Origin: Burkholderiaceae bacterium
GTDB taxonomy: Bacteria > Pseudomonadota > Gammaproteobacteria > Burkholderiales > Burkholderiaceae_C
Length of the DNA stretch: 64,000 nt
Direction of reading: 5' to 3'
Assembly: GCA_023150375.1 (NCBI GenBank)
Contig: JAKLLA010000018.1
Span: forward strand, 92,444-156,443
Shown here: in pieces, positions 1-9,852 of the stretch
Layout of the letters: each line of letters begins with the position of its first letter
How positions within the stretch are numbered: position 1 is the stretch's first letter
Notes under the pieces: generated by a model
Seen by the model: only the letters and a program-made list of their open reading frames with translations
The model's database searches: none
What the model was told of the DNA's origin: nothing
Position numbers and translations under genes: made by a program

Positions 1-990
1 GACGAGGCCCAGCAGCGGCTGATCGACCTGACCGGACAGACCGACCTGGCCGCTGCGCGCCATCTCGCCGACCTGGGCATCGATCTGCTCGTGGACCTCG
101 AAGGGCTCGGTCCGGCCCGGCGGCCCACCCTGCTCGCGCTGCGCCCGGCCCGCCTGCAGGTCGGCTGGCTGGACCGCGAGGCCGGCCAGCGCCCGCCCTG
201 GCTCGACGCGCTGCTCTGCGAGCGCGGTGACCCGGCCATCCACGCCTACGCCGAACCGGAGCGGCTGCTCGAACTGCCTCGACCGCTGCTCGGCCCGAGG
301 CGCCCGGCCCCCCTGCCCGGCAGCCCGGCCCACGACGCCGGCCGCCGCCGCTGGGGCCTGCCGCTGCGCGCGCCGGTGCTGGCCTGCACCCGACCGCTGG
401 ACGAGTTCGCGCCGGGCCAGTTCGCCAGCTGGATGCGCCTGCTGCAGGCCTGCCCGCCAGCGGTGCTCTGGCTCGGCTCTCGCCCCCCGCTGGCCCGCCA
501 GGCCCTGCAGGCCGCCGCCGCAGCGGCGGGCATCGCCGCGCAGCGCCTGCACTTCGCCCCCTGGCCGGCACGGCCCGAGGCCGACGAAGCCCTCGCCCTG
601 GCCGACCTGCACCTCTCCCCGGGGCCGGCGGGCGATGCCCCGGCCCTGCTCCAGGCGCTCGAAGCCGGGCTGCCCGCGCTGTCGATGCCGGCCGGCCCGC
701 CCACGCAGACCCTCGCACGGCTGAGCGCCGCAGGGCTCGCCCCGGCCGACCTCGGCGCGGTCGGACTGATCGCCCACGATGTCCAGAGCGGCGAACAGAT
801 CGCCCGCCACTGGCTCGGCCACCCGCGCGAACTGCTGACACTGCACCGTCGCCTCGCCCAGGCTGCGGCCCGGTCCCCCCTCTTCGACCTGCCCCGCCAG
901 GTGCGCCAGCTCGAAGCCCTGCTGCAGGAGTTGCTGGAACGCCCCCCTCAGACGCCCGACGCTGCAGCGGCTGCGCCACAGATCACTTGA
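1..990 (+). CDS. GT41 O-GlcNAc-transferase-like protein, C-terminal part (5' truncated by window)
   Basis: The frame is open from base 1, so the listed GTG at 91 is internal and the gene begins outside the window. About 329 residues are visible. The order of blocks follows the C-terminal catalytic part of SPINDLY/OGT-type glycosyltransferases (GT41): an ILVDLNGH-like block (here DLLVDLEGL), then ALRPARLQVGWL, then a WMRLLQACPPAVLWL block, a LADLHLSP block, and SPLFDLPRQVRQLEALL at the end. In the family these transfer GlcNAc or another sugar from a nucleotide donor to Ser/Thr of proteins in the cytoplasm. Several usual consensus residues are replaced (DLEG for DLNG), so activity is uncertain. 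Family assignment is by pattern memory only. Confidence 0.68.
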   Translation, partial: DEAQQRLIDLTGQTDLAAARHLADLGIDLLVDLEGLGPARRPTLLALRPARLQVGWLDREAGQRPPWLDALLCERGDPAIHAYAEPERLLELPRPLLGPRRPAPLPGSPAHDAGRRRWGLPLRAPVLACTRPLDEFAPGQFASWMRLLQACPPAVLWLGSRPPLARQALQAAAAAAGIAAQRLHFAPWPARPEADEALALADLHLSPGPAGDAPALLQALEAGLPALSMPAGPPTQTLARLSAAGLAPADLGAVGLIAHDVQSGEQIARHWLGHPRELLTLHRRLAQAAARSPLFDLPRQVRQLEALLQELLERPPQTPDAAAAAPQIT

Positions 991-1024
991 AGCCCCGTCG
1001 CGCAATGCTATAGTTGCGGACTTC

Positions 1025-1100
1025 GCCGGTGTAGCTCAGTCGGTAGAGCAGCTCATTCGTAATGAGAAGGTCGAGGGTTCGATTCCTTTCACCGGCACCA
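1025..1100 (+). tRNA. tRNA-Thr (anticodon CGT)
   Basis: The 76-nt sequence folds as a complete cloverleaf. The acceptor stem is GCCGGTG/CACCGGC, the D stem GCTC/GAGC, the anticodon loop TTCGTAA, and the T loop TTCGATT, with an encoded CCA end. The anticodon CGT reads ACG (Thr). The 27-43 pair is a G.A mismatch and the T stem contains G.T pairs. It sits between the GT41 gene and the type I restriction operon. tRNA genes are common integration sites, but no integrase or duplicated tRNA 3' end was noticed here. Confidence 0.96.
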
Positions 1101-1107
1101 ATGAAAT

Positions 1108-1148
1108 CAACGGGTTAGCACTCACAAGGTGCTGACCCGTTGTGCTTT
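1108..1148 (+). terminator. Intrinsic-type terminator after tRNA-Thr
   Basis: CAACGGGT-T-AGCAC, a 7-nt loop, then GTGCT-G-ACCCGTTG form a 14-bp stem with one T.G pair, eight bases after the tRNA CCA. The following tract (TGCTTTCT) is only moderately T-rich. Position and stem strength fit termination of the tRNA transcript. Confidence 0.75.
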
Positions 1149-1359
1149 CTGGGCCTCATGCATCCTGCTTGCATCCTGTGGTGCGGGGTGCTGCGACGAG
1201 GCGGCACGTGGATAGAAGGAACCCCAGGTCTGGGTCGTCCCCACCCTGCGTCTCGCAGGAGGTGCGTCACATTCCACAGGGTCTCGATTCAGCGCTGGGT
1301 CTGGGCCGGTGGAAAGCGCACGAAGGTGAAAATGCAACGGACAAGAAGCCCGTTTCTGC
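1149..1359. other. Spacer between tRNA-Thr terminator and hsdM
   Basis: About 210 bp without a convincing gene. The ORFs called across it have no recognisable motifs and run into hsdM in other frames. It should hold the hsdM promoter, but I could not identify a convincing -35/-10 pair. Confidence 0.4.
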
Positions 1360-3201
1360 ATGAACCACCCAGCCCTCTCTTCCTTCATCTGGTCCGTCGC
1401 CGACCTGCTGCGCGGCGACTACAAGCAGTCCGAGTACGGCCGCGTCATCCTGCCATTCACGGTGCTGCGCCGCCTGGACTGCGTGCTGGAAGCCACCAAG
1501 CCCGCCGTGCTGGCCGAGTTCGAGGCCAGGACCCGGGCTGGCCTGAACCCCGAGCCCTTCCTGCTGCGCAAGGCCGGACAGAGCTTCTTCAACACCTCGC
1601 CGCTGGATCTGGTCAAGCTGCTGGGTGACCAGGACCACATCCGGCAGAACCTCTACGCTTACGTCCAGGCTTTCTCGCCGGCGGCGCGCGACATCTTCGA
1701 GCGCTTCGACTTCTACACGCAGGTCGAACGGCTGGCCAAGGCCAATCTGCTGTACCTCGTCACCGAGAAGTTCGCCCACATCGACCTGCATCCCGCGGTC
1801 GTCGACAACGCCAGCATGGGCGCGGTGTTCGAGGAGCTGATTCGCAAGTTCGCGGAAATCAGCAACGAGACCGCCGGGGAGCACTTCACGCCCCGGGAAG
1901 TCATCCGTCTGATGGTGAACCTGCTGTTCATCGAGGACGACGACGTGCTGACCCCCGGCAACGCCGTGGTCCGCACCATCTACGACCCCACGGCGGGCAC
2001 CGGTGGCATGTTGTCCGTCGCCGGGGAGTACCTGGCCGAGCACAACCCCCAGGCGCGCCTGACGATGTTCGGCCAGGAACTCAACGACGAGTCCTACGCC
2101 ATCTGCAAGGCCGACATGCTCATCAAAGGCCAGGACGTGGCCAACATCGTCGCCGGCAACACGCTCAGCGACGACGGCCACGGTGGCCGCAAGTTCGACT
2201 ACATGCTCTCCAACCCGCCCTTTGGCGTGGAATGGAAGAAGGTCGAGAAGGTAGTGCGCCAGGAGCACGAGCAGAAGGGCTTCGACGGCCGCTTCGGCCC
2301 CGGCCTGCCGCGGGTCAGCGATGGCTCGATGCTGTTCCTCATGCACTTGCTGTCCAAGATGCGCCCGGCGCACGAGGGCGGCAGCCGCTTCGGCATCGTG
2401 CTCAACGGTTCACCGCTGTTCACCGGTGGTGCCGGCAGCGGCGAGAGCGAAATCCGCCGCTATCTGCTGGAGAACGACCTGGTGGAGGCCATCGTCGGCC
2501 TGCCCACGGACATGTTCTATAACACCGGCATCGCCACCTATGTGTGGGTGCTGTCCAACCGCAAGCCGGAGGACCGCCGCGGCTACGTCCAGCTCATCGA
2601 CGCCAGCGGCTTCTGGCAGAAGATGCGCAAGAGCCTGGGGAGCAAGCGCCGGGAGATGAGCGACGAGCACATCGCCACCGTCACGCGGCTGTTCGGCGAT
2701 TTCACCGAGGCCGAGTTGGTCACGGTCATCGACGCTGCCGGCCAGGCCCAGGGCGAGCCGGTGCTGGTGACCAACACCGACACCGCACCCACTGCGCCCG
2801 AGGGCGGCCGCCTCAAGCGCGTGCCCATCGCGCGCATCTTCCGCAACGAGGACTTCGGCTACACGACCATCACGGTAGAGCGCCCGCTGCGAGACGAAGC
2901 CGGCCACGTGGTCGTCGGCCTGAAAGGCAAGCAGAAGGGCAAGCCCCAGCCCGACAGCGCGCTGCGCGACACCGAGAACGTGCCGCTGGCCGAGGACATC
3001 GGCGCCTACTTCAAGCGCGAGGTGCTGCCCCATGCGCCCGATGCCTGGATAGACGACGAGAAGAACAAGGTCGGCTACGAGATTCCGTTCAACCGCCACT
3101 TCTATGTGTTCGAGCCGCCGCGCAGCCTGCAGGCCATCGACGAGGAGCTGAAGACCGTCACGGCCAGCATCATGAAGATGCTGGGGGAGCTGGCGGAATG
3201 A
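1360..3201 (+). CDS. hsdM: Type I restriction-modification DNA methyltransferase (M subunit)
   Basis: This 613-residue N6-adenine methyltransferase subunit, together with HsdS, methylates host sites and forms the core of the restriction complex. An HsdM N-terminal helical region ([18 protein letters not shown]...) is followed by the SAM-binding motif [10 protein letters not shown] near residue 208 and the catalytic NPPF motif (SNPPFGVEW) near residue 284. A target-recognition-linked C-terminal tail completes it. Length is typical of the family or slightly long. It is the first gene of an operon and its stop overlaps the hsdS start (ATGA). The ribosome-binding site before the ATG is weak. Confidence 0.96.
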   Translation: MNHPALSSFIWSVADLLRGDYKQSEYGRVILPFTVLRRLDCVLEATKPAVLAEFEARTRAGLNPEPFLLRKAGQSFFNTSPLDLVKLLGDQDHIRQNLYAYVQAFSPAARDIFERFDFYTQVERLAKANLLYLVTEKFAHIDLHPAVVDNASMGAVFEELIRKFAEISNETAGEHFTPREVIRLMVNLLFIEDDDVLTPGNAVVRTIYDPTAGTGGMLSVAGEYLAEHNPQARLTMFGQELNDESYAICKADMLIKGQDVANIVAGNTLSDDGHGGRKFDYMLSNPPFGVEWKKVEKVVRQEHEQKGFDGRFGPGLPRVSDGSMLFLMHLLSKMRPAHEGGSRFGIVLNGSPLFTGGAGSGESEIRRYLLENDLVEAIVGLPTDMFYNTGIATYVWVLSNRKPEDRRGYVQLIDASGFWQKMRKSLGSKRREMSDEHIATVTRLFGDFTEAELVTVIDAAGQAQGEPVLVTNTDTAPTAPEGGRLKRVPIARIFRNEDFGYTTITVERPLRDEAGHVVVGLKGKQKGKPQPDSALRDTENVPLAEDIGAYFKREVLPHAPDAWIDDEKNKVGYEIPFNRHFYVFEPPRSLQAIDEELKTVTASIMKMLGELAE

Positions 3202-4541
3202 GCTTGCCGAGGTATAGGGAGTACAAGGACAGCGGAATTCCGTGGCTCGGCGCTGTTCCGCACCACTGGAAGGTCCAGCGCTTCAAGTGGCTCGTCGAGC
3301 GCAACGACGGGGGCGTTTGGGGCGACGACCCCGACGGGTCGAATGACACCGTGGTTCTGCGCTCCACGGAGCAGACTGTCGATGGGCGCTGGCAGATTGA
3401 AGAGCCCGCGAAGCGGCGGCTTACAGAGAAGGACCGACTCTCAGCGCTGCTCGCAGTCGGGGACTTGCTGCTCACCAAGTCGAGCGGAAGTGCGCTGCAC
3501 ATCGGCAAGACCACGCTGGTAGACGCGCGGGTGGCGGAGTTGAGCGCCTGCTACTCCAACTTTATGCAGCGTATCCGTGTCGGAGCCGGGTTGTCGCCAA
3601 AGGTTGCGTGGTACATCCTGAACAACAGCTTGGCGCGCGATCAGCTAGACCTGCTGTCCAACTCCACGACGGGACTGGCTAATCTCAACGGCACCATCAT
3701 TGGGGACTTGGTGCTGGCTGTCGCACCTCAGGAAGAACAAACCGCCATCGCCGCCTTCCTCGACCGCGAAACCGCCAAGATTGATGCGCTGATTGCCGAG
3801 CAGGAAAAGCTCATCGCCCTGCTGGCCGAAAAGCGCCAAGCCACCATCTCCCACGCCGTCACCAAGGGCCTCGACCCCAGGGCGCCGATGAAGGATTCCG
3901 GGGTGGCGTGGTTGGGGGAGGTGCCGGCGCATTGGGACGTGCGGCCACTGAAACACTTGGTCCAGCTGAAGAGCGGTGGAACACCAAGCAAAGAGAACCC
4001 GGCGTATTGGGACGGTGGTATTCCATGGGCGTCTGCAAAGGACTTGAAGGTCGAGCAGCTTCATGACACTGCCGACCATATCTCTCAGGCAGCAGTTGAC
4101 GACGGAGCCGCGAGCTTGGTACCGCAAGGTGCAGTCTTGGTGGTCGTCCGTGGAATGATTTTGGCTCGCATGTTCCCGGTAGTTGAGGCAACTTGTCCCA
4201 TGGCAATCAATCAAGACCTGAAGGCCGTAGTCCCGAATCGAGGACTGGACACCTCATTTCTTGCGTGGTTGCTGCGAGGCAGCGCTACTGAATCACTGAC
4301 TCGACTAGATGAAGCCGGACATGGAACCAAAGCCTTGCGAATGGATGCATGGACATCCATGTGTCTTCCGATTCCGCCGCAGCCCGAACAGCTGAAGTTG
4401 GCAGAGTTCATTTCGGCGGAGACAGCAAAGCTGGACTCGCTTTGCACAGAAGCCGACAAAGCAGTCACGCTGCTCAAGGAGCGCCGCAGCGCCCTCATCG
4501 CCGCCGCGGTCACTGGCCAAATCGATGTGCGCAACGCCTAA
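3198..4541 (+). CDS. hsdS: Type I restriction-modification specificity subunit
   Basis: This 447-residue HsdS sets DNA sequence specificity. It shows the family's twofold layout. The first half opens with [19 protein letters not shown] and ends with a long helix ([20 protein letters not shown]). The second half opens with the matching [19 protein letters not shown] and ends with a similar helix ([20 protein letters not shown]). The two target-recognition domains differ, so the recognition site should be bipartite and asymmetric. I placed the start at ATG 3198, which overlaps the hsdM stop. The ORF-track start at 2544 is only an open frame inside hsdM. Codon use is less GC-biased than in neighbours, as is common for TRDs. 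Confidence 0.94.
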   Translation: MSLPRYREYKDSGIPWLGAVPHHWKVQRFKWLVERNDGGVWGDDPDGSNDTVVLRSTEQTVDGRWQIEEPAKRRLTEKDRLSALLAVGDLLLTKSSGSALHIGKTTLVDARVAELSACYSNFMQRIRVGAGLSPKVAWYILNNSLARDQLDLLSNSTTGLANLNGTIIGDLVLAVAPQEEQTAIAAFLDRETAKIDALIAEQEKLIALLAEKRQATISHAVTKGLDPRAPMKDSGVAWLGEVPAHWDVRPLKHLVQLKSGGTPSKENPAYWDGGIPWASAKDLKVEQLHDTADHISQAAVDDGAASLVPQGAVLVVVRGMILARMFPVVEATCPMAINQDLKAVVPNRGLDTSFLAWLLRGSATESLTRLDEAGHGTKALRMDAWTSMCLPIPPQPEQLKLAEFISAETAKLDSLCTEADKAVTLLKERRSALIAAAVTGQIDVRNA

Positions 4542-4566
4542 GAACCACAAGACTAGGGAGAAACCC

Positions 4567-6684
4567 ATGAGCCACACGCTCACCGCCAAGGAACAGTCGC
4601 TCGCCAAAATCTTCAGCGACGACTACGTCTTCACCATTCCTGGCTACCAGCGGCCGTATGCCTGGGGCAAAGAGCAGGCGCAGGAACTGCTCGATGACCT
4701 GCTTGGCGCCCTCGCGGCCGCACCACAGCAACTCAGCGACGCCGCGCCGTACTTCCTCGGCAGCATCGTGCTCATCAAGGCCGAAGCGACGCCCGAAGCC
4801 ACCGTGGTGGACGGCCAGCAGCGGCTGACGACGTTGACCCTGCTTCTGTCGGCCATCCGGGCCACAGTCGGTGATGACGAACTTCAGAAGGACATCACCG
4901 GCTGCATCTACGAGAAGGGCAGTCTGGTGAAGGGCACGCAGGCCCGCTACCGCCTGCTGCTGCGCGAACGCGACCGCGACTTCTTCCGCCAGTACGTGCA
5001 GCATGAGAACGGCCTGCAGGCGCTGGCTCAGGTCAACACGGTGCTGCCCGATGCGCAGGGCCGCCTGCGCGCGAACGCCCAGGTATTCATGGAGGGGCTG
5101 GCCAAACTGTCGCAATCGGAGCTGGTGCGACTGGTGCAGTTCGTCATCACGCGCTGCTACCTGGTGACGGTGGCGACGCCCGACCTGGATTCGGCGTACC
5201 GCATCTTCGGCGTGCTCAACAGCCGCGGCCTGGACCTGAGCGCCACCGACATCCTCAAGGCCGAAATCATCGGCGGCATCGCACCGGCGCTGCGCGACGC
5301 CTACACGAAGAAGTGGGAAGACGAAGAAGAGGACCTCGGCCGAGAAGAGTTCGGTGACCTGTTCAGCCACATCCGCATGGTCTACCGCAAGGCCAAGCCC
5401 CAGGGCACGTTGCTGAAGGAATTCAAGGAACACGTCGTGCCGGCCAAACAGCCGCAACAGTTTGTCGACGAAGTGCTGTTGCCAATGGCTCAGGCCTTCA
5501 GCGAGCTGCGTGACGCCGACTACGCCAGCACCCACCACGCCGAGCAGGTGAACGAAACCCTGCGGTGGCTGAACCGCCTGGAGTTCAAGGATTGGGTGCC
5601 CCCGGCCTTGACCTTCTTCGTGCGGCATCGCCAGAAGCCCGAAGCCGTGCTGGGCTTCTTCCGGGACCTGGAGCGGCTGGGTTACTCGATGCTCGCGCGA
5701 AAGACGGGCGTCAATGAGCGCATCGAGCGATTTTCCGCGCTGACCATCGCCGTCGAGTCTGGCGCCGACCTATCCCTGTTGACCTCGCCCCTGCAGCTTT
5801 CGCAGGAGGAGCAGTACCAAACCTACACTGCGTTGAGTGGACCGCTGTACGAGACCCATTCGCCCCGGGCGTTGGCGTTGCTGCTCCTGCGACTGGACCA
5901 CCTGATGTCCGACGGCAGCGCCAGCTACCAGCACGACGTGGTTTCAGTTGAACATGTCATGCCCCAGCAACCTGCGCCGAACAGCCAATGGGCGACCTGG
6001 GTGCCCGACAAGGTGGCACATCAGTTGTGGGTCCATCGCCTCGGCAATCTGGCCCTGCTGAGTCGCAAGAAGAACAGCTCAGCGAGCAACCGCGACTTCG
6101 GCTGGAAGAAGTCGGCCTACTTCACCAAGGGTGGCACGAGCGCGTTTGCGCTGACCACGCAGGTTCTGCAGCACGAGGACTGGACCGTCGATGTCATGCA
6201 ACAGCGTCAGGACGCCTTGCTTGCGAAGCTGGAAGCCCATTGGCGCCTTCAGGACCGCAAGAGCAAGGCGGAGCTTGCCGACGCCCTGCTCGCTGAACTG
6301 GAAGGCGCGGGGAGCGCCGTCCTCTTCGAACTCGAAAACACACGACACGGCCTAGCGGCCATGGCAAGGGAGAACGGCGAAGCTTTCACCGTGCTGGCCG
6401 GGTCGCAAGCCAAGCTCGATTGGTCGGGCCAGCCTCATTCCTACCTTCAGCTGAGAGAGGACCTGCGAAGTTCGGGGGCACTGAAACTGTCCGAAGACGG
6501 AACCCATCTCATCTTTTCCAACGACACGGACTTCAAGAGTCCGAGTGCCGCGTCAGCCACCGTTCTCGGTCGTACAGACAACGGTCGGACAACATGGCGG
6601 CTAAAGGGAACCACCATCACCTATGCAGCCTGGCAGGACAACCTGCCGGGCAATCAGCCTGCAACAGGCCGGGCTGAGGTCTAA
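4567..6684 (+). CDS. GmrSD-like DUF262/DUF1524 protein inside the type I RM operon
   Basis: A 705-residue protein with an N-terminal DUF262 (ParB-like/GmrS) domain showing IPGYQRPYAW and DGQQRLTTLTLL (about residue 81). Its C-terminal DUF1524 (HNH-type/GmrD) region contains EHVMPQQ near residue 460. In GmrSD type IV enzymes these domains bind NTP and cut glucosylated or otherwise modified DNA. Here the gene lies between hsdS and hsdR in the same direction, two bases before hsdR, so it is co-expressed with the type I system. The start is ATG 4567 behind AGGGAG, not the upstream 4525 codon. The domain call is confident; restriction of modified phage DNA is inference. Confidence 0.88.
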   Translation: MSHTLTAKEQSLAKIFSDDYVFTIPGYQRPYAWGKEQAQELLDDLLGALAAAPQQLSDAAPYFLGSIVLIKAEATPEATVVDGQQRLTTLTLLLSAIRATVGDDELQKDITGCIYEKGSLVKGTQARYRLLLRERDRDFFRQYVQHENGLQALAQVNTVLPDAQGRLRANAQVFMEGLAKLSQSELVRLVQFVITRCYLVTVATPDLDSAYRIFGVLNSRGLDLSATDILKAEIIGGIAPALRDAYTKKWEDEEEDLGREEFGDLFSHIRMVYRKAKPQGTLLKEFKEHVVPAKQPQQFVDEVLLPMAQAFSELRDADYASTHHAEQVNETLRWLNRLEFKDWVPPALTFFVRHRQKPEAVLGFFRDLERLGYSMLARKTGVNERIERFSALTIAVESGADLSLLTSPLQLSQEEQYQTYTALSGPLYETHSPRALALLLLRLDHLMSDGSASYQHDVVSVEHVMPQQPAPNSQWATWVPDKVAHQLWVHRLGNLALLSRKKNSSASNRDFGWKKSAYFTKGGTSAFALTTQVLQHEDWTVDVMQQRQDALLAKLEAHWRLQDRKSKAELADALLAELEGAGSAVLFELENTRHGLAAMARENGEAFTVLAGSQAKLDWSGQPHSYLQLREDLRSSGALKLSEDGTHLIFSNDTDFKSPSAASATVLGRTDNGRTTWRLKGTTITYAAWQDNLPGNQPATGRAEV

Positions 6685-6686
6685 GG

Positions 6687-9600
6687 ATGGCGCTGCACCA
6701 GGAAGTTCACTTCGAGGCGGAAATCTGCCAGCACCTGGCAGCGCACGGCTGGCTGTACGCCGAAGGCGACGCCACCCACTTCGACCGCACTCATGGCCTG
6801 TTCACGCCAGACCTCCTGGCTTGGGTGGAAGCGACCCAGCCCGAGAGTTGGCAGCGCCTACACAAGACCCTCGGAGCCGCACTGCCTAAGGTGTTGGCCG
6901 AACGCGTTCGCAAGAACATGAACGAACGCGGCACCTTGGACGTGCTGCGACGTGGCGTTGAGATGCTGGGCTTGAAAGAGCCCCTGTCCCTGGCGCAATT
7001 CAAGCCGGCCCTGGCCATTAATCCCGCCATCCAGGCGCACTACGCGGCCAACCGCCTGCGGGTGGTACGGCAAGTGACTCATTCGCCAAACAACCCGAAG
7101 GCCGAGCTGGACCTGGTGCTGTTCGTCAACGGCATCGCGGTGGCGACCGCCGAGCTCAAGTCCGACTTCACGCAGAGCGTGCACGACGCGGTCGACCAGT
7201 ACCGCTTCGACCGGCACCCGCAGCCCAAGGGCGGCGTGCTGGAGCCACTGCTGGGCTTCCCAGGCGGGGCCTTGGTGCACTTCGCCGTCAGCCAGTCGGA
7301 AGTGATGATGACGACCCGGCTGGCCGGGCCGGCCACGACCTTCCTGCCGTTCAACCGGGGCAACGCCGGTGGCGCCGGCAACGCACCCAATCCGGACGGC
7401 TTCGCTACCGCCTACCTGTGGGAAGAAGTCTGGGCCCGCGAGAGCTGGCTGGACATCCTGCACCGCTACTGCACGGCCAAGCGCGACGACAAGAAGCAGC
7501 TGAAGGCGGTCATCTTCCCCCGCTACCACCAGCTCGACGCCACCCGACGATTGGTGGCCGACGTTCTGGCCAACGGTCCTGGTCAGCGCTACCTGATTCA
7601 GCACTCGGCCGGCTCGGGCAAGACGAACAGTATTGCGTGGACCGCCCACTTCCTGGCCGACCTGCACGACGCCGAACATAAGAAGCTGTTCGACAGCGTT
7701 CTGGTCGTATCGGACCGCAACGTGCTGGATGCCCAGTTGCAGGAAGCCATCTTCGACTTCGAGCGCACGACGGGCGTGGTGGCCAGCATCACCCACGAGC
7801 ACGGCAGCAAGAGCGCGCAGCTCGGCCAGGCGCTGAAGGAAGGCAAGAAAATCATCGTCTGCACCATCCAGACCTTCCCGTTTGCGCTGGCGGCGGTGCA
7901 GGAACTGGCGGCGACCGAAGGCAAACGCTTCGCGGTCATCGCGGATGAGGCGCACAGCTCGCAGAGTGGAGAGGCGGCGGCCAAGCTGAAGCAGTTGCTG
8001 TCGGCGCAGGAATGGGCCGAACTGCAAGACGGCGGTGAGGTCGACACCGAGGCCTTGCTGGCCGCGCAGATGGAAGCCCGTGCCAACGTGAAGGGGCTGA
8101 CCTACGTCGCCTTCACGGCGACACCCAAAGCGAAGACGCTGGAGCTCTTCGGCCGCCCCGGGCCGGACGGGCTACCGATGCCCTTCCATGTCTACTCGAT
8201 GCGCCAGGCCATCGAGGAGGGCTTCATCCTCGACGTGCTGAAGAACTTCACCAGCTACAAGCTGGCCTTCAAGCTCGCGCACGGCGGCCAGGAATACGAC
8301 GAGAAGCAGGTCGAGCGCAGCACCGCAATGAAGGGCATCATGCAGTGGGTCCGGCTGCATCCCTACAACATTGCGCAAAAGGTGCAGCTCGTCGTCGAGC
8401 ACTACCGCGAGAACGTACAACCACTGCTGGCAGGACGTGCCAAGGCCATGGTGGTGGTCGGCAGCCGCAAGGAGGCGGTGCGCTGGCAGAAGGCCATCCG
8501 CGCCTACATCGCGCAGCGCAACTACCCCCTGGGCGTACTGGTGGCCTTCTCGGGCGAGGTGAACGACCCGGAGAGCTACCCGCAGGCGGTCTCCGAAACC
8601 AGCAAGGACTTGAATCCGGGCCTGAAGGGCCGCGACATCCGCGACGCCTTCAACGAGACCGACTACCACCTGCTGCTGGTGGCCAACAAGTTCCAGACGG
8701 GTTTCGACCAACCGCTGCTGTGCGGCATGTACGTCGACAAGATGCTCGGCGGCATCCAGGCCGTGCAGACGCTGTCACGCCTGAACCGTGCTCATCCCGG
8801 CAAGGACACGACCTACATCCTCGACTTCGTCAACGATTCCGCCGACATCCTGAAGGCCTTCAAGACCTACTACGAGACCGCCGAGCTGGAAGCCGCGACC
8901 GACCCGCACCGGGTCTACGACCTGCGCGCCAAGCTCGATGCCACGGGCTACTACGACGACTTCGAGGTGGACCGGGTCGCCAAGGTCGACCTCGACCCTC
9001 AGGGCACCCAGAAGCAGCTCGACGCCGCCATCGCCCCGGTCGCCGACCGGCTTCTGAAGCGCTACAAGTCACTGCAGCAGGAGAAGGCGGCGGCCGAGGT
9101 GGCGGGCGACGACAAGGTGGCCAAGGTCGCCAAGGACGCGCTCGATGCCCTCGTGCTGTTCAAGAACGACATGGGCGCCTATGTGCGCCTGTATGCTTTC
9201 CTGAGCCAGATCTTCGACTACGGCAACACCGACATCGAGAAGCGCTTTCTGTTCTTCAAGCGCCTCCTCCCGCTGCTCGACTTCGGACGCGAACGCGACA
9301 CCGTCGACCTGAGCAAGGTGGTCCTGACGCATCACACGCTGAAGGACCATGGCAAGCAACCCATGGCCTTGAACCAGGACGGCCGCTACAGACTCCCGCC
9401 GATGGACGCGGTGGGCAGTGGCAGCGTGCAGGAAAAGCAGCAGGCCTACCTGGTCGAAATCATCCAGAAGGTGAACGGCCTGTTCGAGGGCGAGCTGACC
9501 GACGACGACCAGCTCGTCTACGTCAACGGCGTGCTCAAGGGCAAGCTGCTGGAGAACGAGACCCTGGTGCAGCAGGCGGCCAGCAACAGCAAGGAACAGT

Positions 9601-9779
9601 TCTCCAGCTCGCCCGACCTGAACCAGGCTCTAATGGACGCCATCATGGATGCCTTCGAGGCACACCAGACCATGAGCACGCAGGCGCTGGGGTCCGAGCG
9701 GGTGCGCGAGGGACTGAAGGGCATTCTGCTGGGACCGGCGCAGTTGTACGAGGCGCTGCGGGCTCGGGCGCCGGGGTGA
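6687..9779 (+). CDS. hsdR: Type I restriction endonuclease R subunit
   Basis: A 1030-residue HsdR, the motor and nuclease subunit that translocates and cuts unmethylated DNA. An N-terminal nuclease domain has the E-x-K motif in AELKSDF (about residue 155). Walker A is QHSAGSGKTNS (about 305-315), and motif II is DEAHSSQ (about 419). It continues with SF2 helicase motifs, including TATPKAKT and KFQTGFDQP, and a coiled C-terminal region that would contact HsdM. It starts two bases after the DUF262 gene stop. All expected motifs are present and the frame is intact, so the type I system looks functional. Confidence 0.95.
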   Translation: MALHQEVHFEAEICQHLAAHGWLYAEGDATHFDRTHGLFTPDLLAWVEATQPESWQRLHKTLGAALPKVLAERVRKNMNERGTLDVLRRGVEMLGLKEPLSLAQFKPALAINPAIQAHYAANRLRVVRQVTHSPNNPKAELDLVLFVNGIAVATAELKSDFTQSVHDAVDQYRFDRHPQPKGGVLEPLLGFPGGALVHFAVSQSEVMMTTRLAGPATTFLPFNRGNAGGAGNAPNPDGFATAYLWEEVWARESWLDILHRYCTAKRDDKKQLKAVIFPRYHQLDATRRLVADVLANGPGQRYLIQHSAGSGKTNSIAWTAHFLADLHDAEHKKLFDSVLVVSDRNVLDAQLQEAIFDFERTTGVVASITHEHGSKSAQLGQALKEGKKIIVCTIQTFPFALAAVQELAATEGKRFAVIADEAHSSQSGEAAAKLKQLLSAQEWAELQDGGEVDTEALLAAQMEARANVKGLTYVAFTATPKAKTLELFGRPGPDGLPMPFHVYSMRQAIEEGFILDVLKNFTSYKLAFKLAHGGQEYDEKQVERSTAMKGIMQWVRLHPYNIAQKVQLVVEHYRENVQPLLAGRAKAMVVVGSRKEAVRWQKAIRAYIAQRNYPLGVLVAFSGEVNDPESYPQAVSETSKDLNPGLKGRDIRDAFNETDYHLLLVANKFQTGFDQPLLCGMYVDKMLGGIQAVQTLSRLNRAHPGKDTTYILDFVNDSADILKAFKTYYETAELEAATDPHRVYDLRAKLDATGYYDDFEVDRVAKVDLDPQGTQKQLDAAIAPVADRLLKRYKSLQQEKAAAEVAGDDKVAKVAKDALDALVLFKNDMGAYVRLYAFLSQIFDYGNTDIEKRFLFFKRLLPLLDFGRERDTVDLSKVVLTHHTLKDHGKQPMALNQDGRYRLPPMDAVGSGSVQEKQQAYLVEIIQKVNGLFEGELTDDDQLVYVNGVLKGKLLENETLVQQAASNSKEQFSSSPDLNQALMDAIMDAFEAHQTMSTQALGSERVREGLKGILLGPAQLYEALRARAPG

Positions 9780-9852
9780 TTCAGGGTAGCGATAATCCAG
9801 TCCCTTGCAGGCAGGCCTGCACTGCACGCGCAGCCCCTCCGAAGGAACGTCG

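Noticed and set aside
1267-2373. Minus-strand 368-aa ORF opposite hsdM
   Set aside because: Low-complexity His/Val/Gly/Arg translation without motifs, a typical GC shadow.
2544-4541. 665-aa ORF read as a long HsdS
   Set aside because: The first 218 residues are an open frame inside hsdM; conserved HsdS sequence begins at ATG 3198 overlapping the hsdM stop.
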